From contig SLBH01000045.1 in the NCBI GenBank assembly GCA_007126415.1, forward strand, positions 1-5,290: a stretch of 5,290 nucleotides of DNA, in the 5' to 3' direction. Numbering within the stretch: position 1 is the first letter of the stretch; the number at the start of each line of letters is the position of its first letter. The translations under genes and the position numbers were made by a program. Below, in pieces: positions 1 through 5,290 of this stretch. Below the pieces are notes generated by a model, which saw only the letters and a program-made list of their open reading frames with translations, searched no databases and was not told where the DNA came from. The DNA comes from Spirochaetales bacterium. GTDB lineage: Bacteria; Spirochaetota; Spirochaetia; DSM-27196; SLAA01.

Positions 1-1
1 C

Positions 2-673
2 CACGCAACGCCGGGCGGCGCGACCGCCCGCGCGGCAGCCGCCCCCCCGGCAGCCGACGCTTCGGCCGCGGCGGTGCGTATGGTCATGGTGGCGCGCTTC
101 CAGGAGCAGAAGGACCACCACACCTTGATCCAGGCGATCCACGCGCTGCCGACGCTCTATCCCAGTCCCGAGAGCCCGCTTCCCGAGTTTCGGCTGCAGC
201 TTGTCGGCGACGGCCCGCAGCTCGAGACCTGTGTCCGCCTCGCGGAAGACCTCGGCGTCGACCACCGCATTGAGTTCAGCGGCGAACGAGGCGATATCGC
301 CGAGCTCCTCGCCCGAGGCGACATCTACGTTCTCACCTCGCACTGGGAAGGGCTGCCGCGGAGCATTATCGAGGCGATGCGCGCCGCGCTGCCGGTGGTC
401 GCCACCAACGTCGGCGGAGTAAACGAGCTTGTTGAACACGAATACACCGGCTTCCTCGTCACCCCGCGCGACCCCCACCGCCTTGCCGCGCGCCTCTCGG
501 AGCTGCTGCGAGACCCCGACCTGCGCGCCCGCTTCGGCGCCGCCGGCCGCCGCCGTTACGAGCACGAGCTCACCTTCAACGCGATGTACCACAACACCCG
601 CCGCGTCTACGCCCACGCGCTCGGCCGCGCCGCCGACCCGGCCGCCGGCCCACACGCCCCGCAACCCCGCTGA
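2..673 (+). CDS. GT4-family glycosyltransferase, C-terminal part (5' end outside window)
   Basis: This is the nucleotide-sugar-binding half of a GT-B fold glycosyltransferase, which would transfer a sugar from an activated donor during cell-surface glycan synthesis in the cytoplasm. The frame is open to the left edge, so the gene starts outside the window; the GTG at 74 is internal, because 'MVARFQEQKDHHTL' is the usual first strand and loop of the GT4 C-domain (MVARF..QKDH.TL). Other family signs follow: 'LVGDGP', 'DIYVLTSHWEGLPRSIIEAM' with the E-x7-E motif (EGLPRSIIE, codons at 347-373), 'PVVATNVGGVNELV' and 'GFLVTPRDP'. Odd point: codons 2-73 encode an Ala/Pro-rich, low-complexity stretch just before the C-domain, longer than the usual GT-B interdomain linker. 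The tail after 'RRVYAHAL' is also Ala/Pro-rich. Acceptor and donor sugars cannot be read from the sequence. The gene converges on the AbiEi-like gene with 7 bases between stops. Confidence 0.9.
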   Translation, partial: HATPGGATARAAAAPPAADASAAAVRMVMVARFQEQKDHHTLIQAIHALPTLYPSPESPLPEFRLQLVGDGPQLETCVRLAEDLGVDHRIEFSGERGDIAELLARGDIYVLTSHWEGLPRSIIEAMRAALPVVATNVGGVNELVEHEYTGFLVTPRDPHRLAARLSELLRDPDLRARFGAAGRRRYEHELTFNAMYHNTRRVYAHALGRAADPAAGPHAPQPR

Positions 674-683
674 GGGGGCCTCA
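671..683. terminator. Small perfect hairpin spanning both convergent stop codons
   Basis: TGAGG-GGG-CCTCA is a perfect 5-bp stem with a 3-base loop. The left arm begins with the TGA of the glycosyltransferase and the right arm ends with the complement of the TGA of the AbiEi-like gene. It may act as a bidirectional stop, but no T-run follows on either strand, so an intrinsic terminator is not well supported. The symmetry may simply result from two facing TGA codons in GC-rich DNA. Confidence 0.25.
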
Positions 684-2042
684 CGGATAAAAGAAATACG
701 CCTCCGGCGCCGCCTGCGCGCCCGCCGGGTCCTCCGGAAAGAAGCGATACTTCAGCCCGAACTCCCTGAAATCGTCGTGCTCCGGCACCCAGCGAGGGTC
801 CGCGCGATGCCTCCGTTTCGTCGTGCGCCCCCACTCCTTCAGCCGGTGCCAGCGCGGCCGCAGCTCGTGGATCTTGCAGTAATCCATGCAGTAGCGCTTC
901 ATCTCGCGATGATACCAAAGCCGCTGCGTGAGCCACACCGGAAGCTCGTACTCCGCCACCACCGGCGCGTCGCTCATCACCGCCCACGAGAGCTGTTTCT
1001 TCGCCGACGCGCGTCCCCAGTTACCCTCAATCGTCCGCGCCATCGGCCTCCCCAACAGCCGCCGGGCCTCCCCACCCACGATAAACTCCTCGCTCGAGAG
1101 GAGATCCACCGCGTACTCCGGCGCCGCCGGCTCGGCCGCGGGCACCACCTCGCTGCCCGGCTCCGGCCGCTCCACCACCGGCACAATCCCCCGCACCGCC
1201 TCCGGAAGGCCGGCCAGGTTGTCCAGGCCGTGCGCGCGGGTCTCATCGCCCGCTTCGCTAATCCGCGCAATCTCGGCCGTCAGGACCGCCGCCACGTCCT
1301 CACGCGTATCATTAGCGCCCCCTTCGTGCCCTGCGGCACGTTCAGCAGCGGTCGGCGGCACGAGCCAGCGCGCCGCAAACAGCCGCTCCCGGCGAGCGAG
1401 CATGCGTAGCCGCCCCACAATCTCGGCCAAGCGCGGTGAGCGATACCGCAGCGCCATGTAGCGCAGCATCTCGAGATCAAGCGAGTTGGTCCGATAAAAC
1501 CCGCGCTCGATAAGCCTCCGCATCCCCCAGTCGCGCGGCGTCGTGAACAGGTAGTCAAGCACAGCCTTCTCCGGCGTCGCCACCCACACCCAGTGGTCGC
1601 CCACGAGCCGTCGTTCGGCCCCGAACAGCAGACGCGGCTTGAGTTTGTAGTAGCGAAACCGCCCCAACTCATTCTCGAACTCACAGGCGCGTCCCAACGC
1701 CGTCGCACTCGTGAACACCCCGCACGGCTCGCCCCGCCAATGGCCCTCTTCCTCGTCTCCGTGCTCCGAAAGCAGGTCGTGATGCGCAAGTGCCCACAAG
1801 CCGGTCAGGTACGACGGGCGCACCATGATGTTCGCCGCCCGCGCGCCCTGCAGCGGCACCCGTCGATACGCCTGCCCGATAGCGTAGAGCCCCTTGCGCA
1901 GCCGCATCAGCTTGCCCGCCTCGCACCAGCGCGACAGTTGCACCTCCAGCGACGCGCGCCTCAAACCCACCACCTTCTGTGCCTCGCCGAAATCAAAACA
2001 CATCCGCCGCCCCATCGCCGATCGAAACGCATCGAAATCCAT
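681..2042 (-). CDS. AbiEi-family (type IV antitoxin-like) winged-helix protein with long C-terminal extension
   Basis: A 453-residue protein. Residues ~18-55 form a winged-helix DNA-binding unit ('VVGLRRASLEVQLSRW..GKLMRLRKGLYAI'). Residues ~70-166 carry the AbiEi pattern: 'VRPSYLTGLWALAHHDLLSE', 'GVFTSATALGRA', 'FENELGRFRYYKLKPRLLFG' and 'ATPEKAVLDYLF' (155-166). In known AbiE systems AbiEi represses its own operon and antagonises the nucleotidyltransferase toxin AbiEii. No AbiEii gene lies on either side here: downstream is the convergent glycosyltransferase, upstream is non-coding. Beyond residue ~240 is a flexible acidic/Pro-Ala stretch (to ~330), then ~120 unrecognised residues rich in Trp, Tyr and Arg, with a C-x3-C pair near 385-389 and a basic patch (RTTKRRHR). 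Typical AbiEi proteins are clearly shorter. The ATG at 2042 is preferred because GGAGAG lies 5 bases upstream; the GTG at 2048 (455 aa, same frame) overlaps that ribosome-binding site. It could be a stand-alone regulator rather than an antitoxin. Confidence 0.82.
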   Translation of the reverse strand: MDFDAFRSAMGRRMCFDFGEAQKVVGLRRASLEVQLSRWCEAGKLMRLRKGLYAIGQAYRRVPLQGARAANIMVRPSYLTGLWALAHHDLLSEHGDEEEGHWRGEPCGVFTSATALGRACEFENELGRFRYYKLKPRLLFGAERRLVGDHWVWVATPEKAVLDYLFTTPRDWGMRRLIERGFYRTNSLDLEMLRYMALRYRSPRLAEIVGRLRMLARRERLFAARWLVPPTAAERAAGHEGGANDTREDVAAVLTAEIARISEAGDETRAHGLDNLAGLPEAVRGIVPVVERPEPGSEVVPAAEPAAPEYAVDLLSSEEFIVGGEARRLLGRPMARTIEGNWGRASAKKQLSWAVMSDAPVVAEYELPVWLTQRLWYHREMKRYCMDYCKIHELRPRWHRLKEWGRTTKRRHRADPRWVPEHDDFREFGLKYRFFPEDPAGAQAAPEAYFFYP

Positions 2043-2047
2043 TATCA

Positions 2048-2053
2048 CTCTCC
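2048..2053 (-). promoter_or_regulatory. Ribosome-binding site of the AbiEi-like gene
   Basis: On the minus strand GGAGAG ends 5 bases before the ATG at 2042. The alternative GTG start at 2048 shares its first G with the end of this motif and would have no properly spaced site. This decides the start choice. Confidence 0.6.
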
Positions 2054-2156
2054 ATAAACCCTACCACCGACCAAATAGCCCGCGCGCTTCGCTTAACCCG
2101 AAATTTTCATCAACATTCCCCTCACCGGGGCGCCGGGGCGCATCCATCATCCTCCG

Positions 2157-2177
2157 CCTGAAGTCTGAAGCCTGTAG
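2157..2177. repeat. Three tandem 7-bp repeats (CCTGAAG-like)
   Basis: CCTGAAG, TCTGAAG and CCTGTAG follow each other directly, differing by one base each from the first. This is a short degenerate heptamer array 25 bases outside the left arm of the inverted-repeat segment. The function is unknown and it may be chance or replication slippage. Confidence 0.5.
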
Positions 2178-2201
2178 CCGGAAAAACGCAGACCCATTCC
2201 C

Positions 2202-2245
2202 TCAGCATCTTGCGAAAACCTTAACAGTTGCGCGAACCTTAACAC
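2202..2245 (+). repeat. Left inverted-repeat arm containing two 18-bp direct repeats
   Basis: The arm consists of TCAGCATC followed by two tandem 18-mers: TTGCGAAAACCTTAACAG (2210-2227) and TTGCGCGAACCTTAACAC (2228-2245), which differ at 3 of 18 positions. The arm is AT-richer than its GC-rich surroundings. It lies about 160 bases upstream of the AbiEi-like start codon. It matches the right arm in inverted orientation (40/44). Confidence 0.9.
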
Positions 2246-2275
2246 CGCTGCCGCCGATCTCAACCACGGCGGCAA

Positions 2276-2388
2276 GCTGAACTCCGCTGACGGCGAATGC
2301 CGGCGCCTCGACCGGTTCACCTCGTTGGACGAACACGATCCTCATTAGCCACGGACGCCGTCGCGGAGAGGTGAGCAGCACGTTAGGC
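2276..2388 (+). other. Long imperfect hairpin next to a GTTAGGC core (weakly attC-like)
   Basis: Bases 2282-2295 pair with 2356-2368 as 13 consecutive base pairs interrupted by a single bulged T (2288). Weaker pairing extends outward between GCT at 2276 and AGC at 2374. Five bases further lies GTTAGGC (2382-2388), which fits the integron core consensus GTTRRRY. An integron attC site also needs RYYYAAC at the opposite end. The best candidates are GCTGAAC (2276-2282) and TCTCAAC (2258-2264), each with one mismatch and unequal spacing. The hairpin is clear; the attC reading is speculative. Confidence 0.25.
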
Positions 2389-2424
2389 TGCACAGAGTTT
2401 CTCCAAAGCGACACGACCGCACAC

Positions 2425-2452
2425 CGCTCGCTCGCTCGCTCCCTCCCTCCCT
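2425..2452. repeat. Tetranucleotide microsatellite (CGCT)4(CCCT)3
   Basis: Four perfect CGCT units (2425-2440) are followed by three perfect CCCT units (2441-2452). It is a likely slippage-prone tract inside the inverted-repeat segment. It has no evident coding role. Confidence 0.9.
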
Positions 2453-2561
2453 CGGGCTGGGTGGGCCCGGCCGGGCGTATCGGGCTGCGTGGACAGTTTG
2501 CGCGCCGGGGAAGAAGGACCCACGCCGGGCGCGGGCTGCTCGGGCCTGGCTGGCCGGCTGG

Positions 2562-2695
2562 GCTGGGTGTGCTGGGTGTGCTGGGTGTGCTGGGTGTGCT
2601 GGGTGTGCTGGGTTGGCTGGGTTGGCTGGGTTGGCTGGGTTGGCTGGGTTGGCTGGGTTGGCCGGCTGGGTTGGCTGGGTTGGCCGGCTGGGTGC
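2562..2695 (+). repeat. 9-bp tandem array, 14 copies; potential G-quadruplex array
   Basis: Five perfect copies of GCTGGGTGT (2562-2606) are followed by six perfect copies of GCTGGGTTG (2607-2660), then GCCG, two more GCTGGGTTG (2665-2682), GCCG again and a last variant GCTGGGTGC (2687-2695). The two unit types are in separate blocks, as expected from stepwise slippage. GGG recurs every 9 bases with 6-base loops, which meets the G3N1-7 rule for G-quadruplexes, on the strand that is the non-template strand of ugd. Because the unit is a multiple of three and lacks stops in the frames read, it makes long but spurious open frames on both strands. Confidence 0.95.
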
Positions 2696-2752
2696 CTGGA
2701 CGAGCTGGTCTGGGGGCTGGGCCGGGGGATTGCATCTTTCGAAACGCCGGTA

Positions 2753-2796
2753 GTGTTAAGGTTCGTGCAACTGTTAAGGTTTTTGCAAAATCCTGA
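2753..2796 (-). repeat. Right inverted-repeat arm containing two 18-bp direct repeats
   Basis: Read on the minus strand: TCAGGATT, then TTGCAAAAACCTTAACAG (2788-2771), then TTGCACGAACCTTAACAC (2770-2753). It differs from the left arm at four positions only: C/G and C/T in the outer 8 bases, and G/A at the same position of each 18-mer. The arm lies 145 bases upstream of the ugd ATG. Confidence 0.9.
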
Positions 2797-2828
2797 CGAT
2801 TTCGCGCGCGACGAATCCCTCCGCCCGC

Positions 2829-2852
2829 GCCCGCGCTCGCGCCCGCGCTCGC
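2829..2852. repeat. 12-bp perfect direct repeat (GCCCGCGCTCGC x2)
   Basis: Two adjacent perfect copies, preceded by a partial third (GCCCGC at 2823-2828). It lies just outside the right inverted-repeat arm, between it and the ugd promoter. Function is unknown; it could be slippage in GC-rich DNA. Confidence 0.75.
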
Positions 2853-2902
2853 CGCGCACACCCAGCCAGGCCTCCACGGCCGCCCGGGCGCGGAGGTCTG
2901 GG

Positions 2903-2931
2903 TTGAGCAGGTGGGTGGTTTCGTGCATTAT
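2903..2931 (+). promoter_or_regulatory. Probable sigma-70-type promoter of ugd
   Basis: TTGAGC (2903-2908, 4/6 to TTGACA) and CATTAT (2926-2931, 4/6 to TATAAT) are separated by exactly 17 bases. This would start transcription about 2938-2941, at or next to the ugd ATG. No Shine-Dalgarno sequence lies directly before that ATG, which fits a leaderless or nearly leaderless mRNA. Both hexamers are only moderate matches. Confidence 0.35.
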
Positions 2932-2940
2932 TTCCCTATT

Positions 2941-4272
2941 ATGGCGAAGAATATAGCGGTCATTGGAACGGGGTATGTTGGGCTGGTGTCGTCGGTGGGG
3001 CTCTCGGATTTCGGGAACTACGTCACCGGTGTGGATGTGAACGAATCGATCGTCGAAAGCTTGAACCGCGGTGTACCCACCATCTACGAGCTCGGCGTGG
3101 ACGATTACCTCAAGCGCAACCTCGAGTCGGGGCGGCTGAAGTTCACCACCGATATCGACCGCGCGATTCAGGCTGCCGATATCGTGTTTCTCGCGGTCGG
3201 GACACCGCAGTCGAAAAGCGGCGAGGCCGATCTCTCGCAGGTGGAGAGCGTGGTGCAGTCGATCGCGGCGAACCTCAACGGCTTCAAGGTGGTGGTCTGC
3301 AAATCGACGGTTCCGGTCGGGACCAACCGCTGGGTGAAGCAGCGCCTCATCGAGCTCACCGGCAACTCGGCCGACGGGCCCGACCCGGCCTTCGCGGTGG
3401 TCTCCAACCCGGAGTTTCTGCGCGAAGGCAAGGCGGTGCAGGACTTTTTCCACCCCGACCGCCTAGTCCTCGGCTACGAGCACGACAAGGCGCGCGAGTA
3501 CATGGAGGACGTCTATCGCGCGCTCAATCTTATCCACGTGCCGATGGTGTGGTGCGGGCTCGAGACCGCCGAGCTCATCAAGTACGCTTCGAACGCCTTC
3601 CTCGCGACCAAGATCACCTTCATCAACCAGATGGCGACGCTCGCCGAGGCCGCCGGGGCGGACATCCACACCATCGCACACAGCATGGGGATGGACGGGC
3701 GCATCAGCCCGAAGTTTCTGCACCCGGGCCCCGGGTACGGCGGTAGCTGCTTTCCGAAGGACACGCACGCGCTGGTCTCAACCGGCGAGGCGTACGGTGT
3801 CGACATGAGCCTGGTGCGTGAGGTGATCACGGCCAACGAGGAGCTGAAGCTGCTGGTGGTGGATCGCCTCCTCAAGATGGCCGGCGGCGAGGGCTCGCTC
3901 AAAGGCAAGGTGGTGGCGGTGCTGGGGCTCGCGTTCAAGGCCGAGACCGACGATATCCGCGAGTCGCCTTCGATCACGATTGTGCGGCGCCTCCTGGATG
4001 AGGGTGCCACGGTGCAGGCGCACGACCCCGAGGCAATCGAGAACTTCAAGGCGCTTTTCGGCGACGAGGTGCGCTACTTCGCTCACGAGTTCGAGGCGAT
4101 CGACGGCGCCGATGCAGTTGTGATCGCGACCGAGTGGAACGAGTACCGCAACCTCGATCTCAAGCGCGCCAAGACCGTGATGCGCGGTCGGCTTATCATG
4201 GACGCGCGCAACGTGCTCGAGCCCGAGAAGGCCCGCGAGTTCGGCTTTGAGTACAAGGGTGTAGGACGCTAA
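2941..4272 (+). CDS. ugd: UDP-glucose 6-dehydrogenase
   Basis: A cytoplasmic enzyme oxidising UDP-glucose to UDP-glucuronate with two NAD+, supplying precursor for capsule, exopolysaccharide or glycolipid. The 443 residues match the usual family length. The N-terminal Rossmann domain opens with 'NIAVIGTGYVGLV' (GxGxxG at 9-14). The motif 'NPEFLREGKAVQDFFHPDR' is typical of UDP-glucose rather than UDP-ManNAc dehydrogenases. The central helix has 'ELIKYASNAFLATKITFINQ' (catalytic-type Lys214 and Asn218). 'GPGYGGSCFPKD' carries the nucleophile Cys270. The C-terminal domain starts at 'KVVAVLGLAFKAETDDIRESPS'. All key residues are present, so the enzyme should be active. The ATG at 2941 is chosen because it sits just before the first beta strand as in the family; in-frame GTGs at 2911 and 2923 would add 10 or 6 atypical residues, and only 2923 has a weak AGGTG upstream. 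The TPR gene follows after 30 bases. The partial glycosyltransferase upstream supports a polysaccharide role. Confidence 0.96.
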   Translation: MAKNIAVIGTGYVGLVSSVGLSDFGNYVTGVDVNESIVESLNRGVPTIYELGVDDYLKRNLESGRLKFTTDIDRAIQAADIVFLAVGTPQSKSGEADLSQVESVVQSIAANLNGFKVVVCKSTVPVGTNRWVKQRLIELTGNSADGPDPAFAVVSNPEFLREGKAVQDFFHPDRLVLGYEHDKAREYMEDVYRALNLIHVPMVWCGLETAELIKYASNAFLATKITFINQMATLAEAAGADIHTIAHSMGMDGRISPKFLHPGPGYGGSCFPKDTHALVSTGEAYGVDMSLVREVITANEELKLLVVDRLLKMAGGEGSLKGKVVAVLGLAFKAETDDIRESPSITIVRRLLDEGATVQAHDPEAIENFKALFGDEVRYFAHEFEAIDGADAVVIATEWNEYRNLDLKRAKTVMRGRLIMDARNVLEPEKAREFGFEYKGVGR

Positions 4273-4302
4273 GCCTGTGTGCTATGTTATGAAGCGCTTG
4301 TT

Positions 4303-5280
4303 ATGAAACCTCGGCTTCACTATAGGGCTTTCGGAATTCGGTTGGCGATTGTGTTGGCGACTGCGGTGGCCACGGTAGGCGTGGTTCCGGCCGTCGCCGG
4401 CGACGGTGAGTTCTCCGAGACGCTGCATGAGCTCGACCTGCTGCATCTGCAGGATCGGCACGACGAGGTGCACGCAGGCGTAGACCGGGCGCTCAGCCGC
4501 GGCGGGGCGCTTGGCCGCGGCGGGCTGAGCGAACGCGAACAGGCCGAGCTTTATATGCGGCGCGCCCGCGCGATCGTCGCCGAGGTGGAGCTGTCCTACT
4601 ATAGCGACGAGATGCCGGGCGACGAGGCGCGCCGGCTTCTGAGTGAGGCCGAGGAGCACGCCGAGCGCGCGATAGAGCTCAACCCGGAGCTCGCCGATTC
4701 ATACTTCTGGAAAGGCGCCGCGATGGGTACGCGCGGGGTGATCCGCGGTGTGCTACGCGCGCTGTTTATGGCCGGGAGCATCCGCGACCTCGGCGAGGCG
4801 GCGCTCGAGCGCAACCCCGACCACACCGAGTCGCATTTTCTACTCGCGCAGCTGTACGATGAGCTCCCCGGGCGTCCGCTCTCGTTTGGGAACGACGCGC
4901 GCGCGGTCTCGCTCGCGCGGCGGGCGCACGATCTGCATGAGGCCGAGCGGCTGGACTGGGAGATCGAGATGCGCTACGACTCGGTTGAGGTGGGCGTCGC
5001 GGAGCGGCTATGGTCGCGCAACTGGAGCGAACGGCGGCGCGAGCGTCGTCACGACGGCATCCGCGAGGACTACGCCGACGCGACCGACGCGCTTGAGCGC
5101 TCGTACACCTACGAGGGCTCGCTCGAGCTCAAGCCGATCTCCGACCGCGACGAAGCGCGGCAGATTCTTTCCAACGTGATAGAGCGGCTCGAGGCCGTTG
5201 AAGCCGCGGGTGAGCTCAGCCGTCGTCAGCGCACCGACCTCGAGGCCGCCCGCGAGCACGCCGAAGACTGGGGCATGTAG
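4303..5280 (+). CDS. Exported tetratricopeptide-repeat protein (TatT-like)
   Basis: A 325-residue protein with a signal peptide: basic n-region (K2, R4, R8, R13), hydrophobic core ~14-29 and likely cleavage after AVA at 30-32. There is no lipobox Cys, so it is probably soluble in the periplasm. Residues ~112-145 ('LLSEAEEHAERAIELNPELADSYFWKG' region) and ~154-180 ('LERNPDHTESHFLLAQLYDELPG') are TPR helix pairs, followed by 'RPLSFGNDARAVSLARRAHDL'. This order resembles TatT/TRAP-associated TPR proteins of spirochaetes, as judged from memory. The C-terminal ~100 residues are strongly charged and helical, with an Arg-rich patch (SERRRERRH). The ATG at 4303 is chosen because the charged n-region starts there; an in-frame GTG at 4279 would add 8 residues. 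Ribosome-binding sequence is weak (GAAG, about 9 bases upstream). The gene starts 30 bases after ugd and may be in its operon. Partner and function are unknown; no TRAP transporter genes are in the window. Confidence 0.8.
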   Translation: MKPRLHYRAFGIRLAIVLATAVATVGVVPAVAGDGEFSETLHELDLLHLQDRHDEVHAGVDRALSRGGALGRGGLSEREQAELYMRRARAIVAEVELSYYSDEMPGDEARRLLSEAEEHAERAIELNPELADSYFWKGAAMGTRGVIRGVLRALFMAGSIRDLGEAALERNPDHTESHFLLAQLYDELPGRPLSFGNDARAVSLARRAHDLHEAERLDWEIEMRYDSVEVGVAERLWSRNWSERRRERRHDGIREDYADATDALERSYTYEGSLELKPISDRDEARQILSNVIERLEAVEAAGELSRRQRTDLEAAREHAEDWGM

Positions 5281-5290
5281 CCGCGCGGCG

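Larger units (their letters stand above)
2202..2796. mobile_element. Candidate 595-bp non-coding element bounded by 44-bp inverted repeats
   Basis: The first 44 bases (2202-2245) and the reverse complement of the last 44 (2753-2796) agree at 40 positions with no gaps. The similarity stops abruptly at both inner ends and at both outer ends. The interior has no transposase or other recognisable gene; it carries a hairpin with a GTTAGGC core, a tetranucleotide microsatellite and a 9-bp GGG-rich array. The arrangement resembles a MITE-like or other non-autonomous element, but no target-site duplication is visible (left flank ends ATTCCC, right flank starts CGATTT). A pair of protein-binding sites in opposite orientation is the main alternative. 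Confidence 0.4.
2049..2940. other. 0.9-kb repeat-rich intergenic region without a convincing gene
   Basis: Frames are open through much of this stretch on both strands, but the open frames run through tandem repeats (Pro-Ser-Gln, Pro-Thr-Gln, Trp-Val-Gly or Leu-Gly-Trp strings), lack ribosome-binding sites and show no domain. What it holds: three heptamer repeats (2157-2177), an octamer direct repeat CCGGGGCG x2 (2125-2140), an inverted-repeat-bounded segment (2202-2796) with nested repeats, a perfect 12-bp palindrome GCCCGGCCGGGC (2465-2476), a 12-bp direct repeat (2829-2852) and the probable ugd promoter (2903-2931). I see no clear sigma-70 promoter for the AbiEi-like gene. Confidence 0.7.

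Noticed and set aside
429..1409. Plus-strand 326-codon open frame across the glycosyltransferase end and the AbiEi-like gene
   Set aside because: It is a shadow frame: Arg/Pro/His-rich, crossing two well-supported genes, with no domain.
2202..2345. Short minus-strand frame from ATG at 2345 (MRIVFVQRGEPVEAP...), 47 codons
   Set aside because: The residues look protein-like, but there is no ribosome-binding site, it overlaps the hairpin and its last codons are the inverted-repeat arm. It might be a relic but is not supportable.
2562..2695. CRISPR array
   Set aside because: The units are 9 bp and directly adjacent with no spacers, so this is a minisatellite.
2371..2796. Plus-strand 141-codon open frame with (VLG)n/(WLG)n repeats
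   Set aside because: Same repeat artefact as on the other strand; the frame starts and ends in repeat or hairpin sequence and has no recognisable protein signal.
2202..2861. Minus-strand 219-codon open frame with (PSQ)n/(PST)n repeats
   Set aside because: The frame is open because the 9-bp array and flanking GC-rich DNA lack stops; there is no ribosome-binding site or domain, and it ends inside the inverted-repeat arm.
2383..3453. Minus-strand 356-codon open frame through the repeats and into ugd
   Set aside because: Its coding-like half is antisense to the conserved ugd sequence and the rest is tandem repeat.
4273..4302. Terminator between ugd and the TPR gene
   Set aside because: Only AAGCGCTT self-pairs and no stem with a T-run is present, so cotranscription remains possible.

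Overview
The window comes from a GC-rich bacterium. The best guess is a free-living spirochaete (Spirochaeta/Alkalispirochaeta-like). The clue is the exported TPR protein at the right end, whose 'ELPGRPLSFGN' block followed by an 'AVSLARRA' helix I associate with spirochaete TatT-like/TPR proteins from memory. No 16S or other marker is present, so this is an inference.

Layout, left to right. (1) The C-terminal half of a GT4-family glycosyltransferase (+) whose N-terminal half lies outside the window. (2) A convergent 453-codon gene (-) encoding an AbiEi-type (type IV antitoxin-like) winged-helix protein with a long unrecognised C-terminal extension and no visible AbiEii toxin partner. The two stop codons lie inside one small perfect hairpin. 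(3) About 0.9 kb without a convincing gene (2049-2940). It holds a 595-bp segment bounded by 44-bp inverted repeats (40/44 identical), each containing two 18-bp direct repeats. Between the arms are a long imperfect hairpin next to an integron-like GTTAGGC core, a tetranucleotide microsatellite, and a 9-bp repeat array of 14 copies that puts a GGG every 9 bases on the + strand (potential G-quadruplex). (4) A complete UDP-glucose 6-dehydrogenase gene (ugd, +) with intact catalytic residues, preceded by a promoter-like pair that would give an almost leaderless mRNA. (5) A gene 30 bases downstream (+) for an exported TPR-repeat protein, complete and ending 10 bases before the window edge.

How the genes fit together. 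The glycosyltransferase and UDP-glucose dehydrogenase are compatible with a surface-polysaccharide locus, with UDP-glucuronate as precursor. The AbiEi-like gene and the inverted-repeat segment sit between them and look like accessory DNA. ugd and the TPR gene could be cotranscribed. The most unusual part is the inverted-repeat segment, whose nature (non-autonomous element, regulatory array, or degenerate cassette-like DNA) cannot be settled from this window alone.
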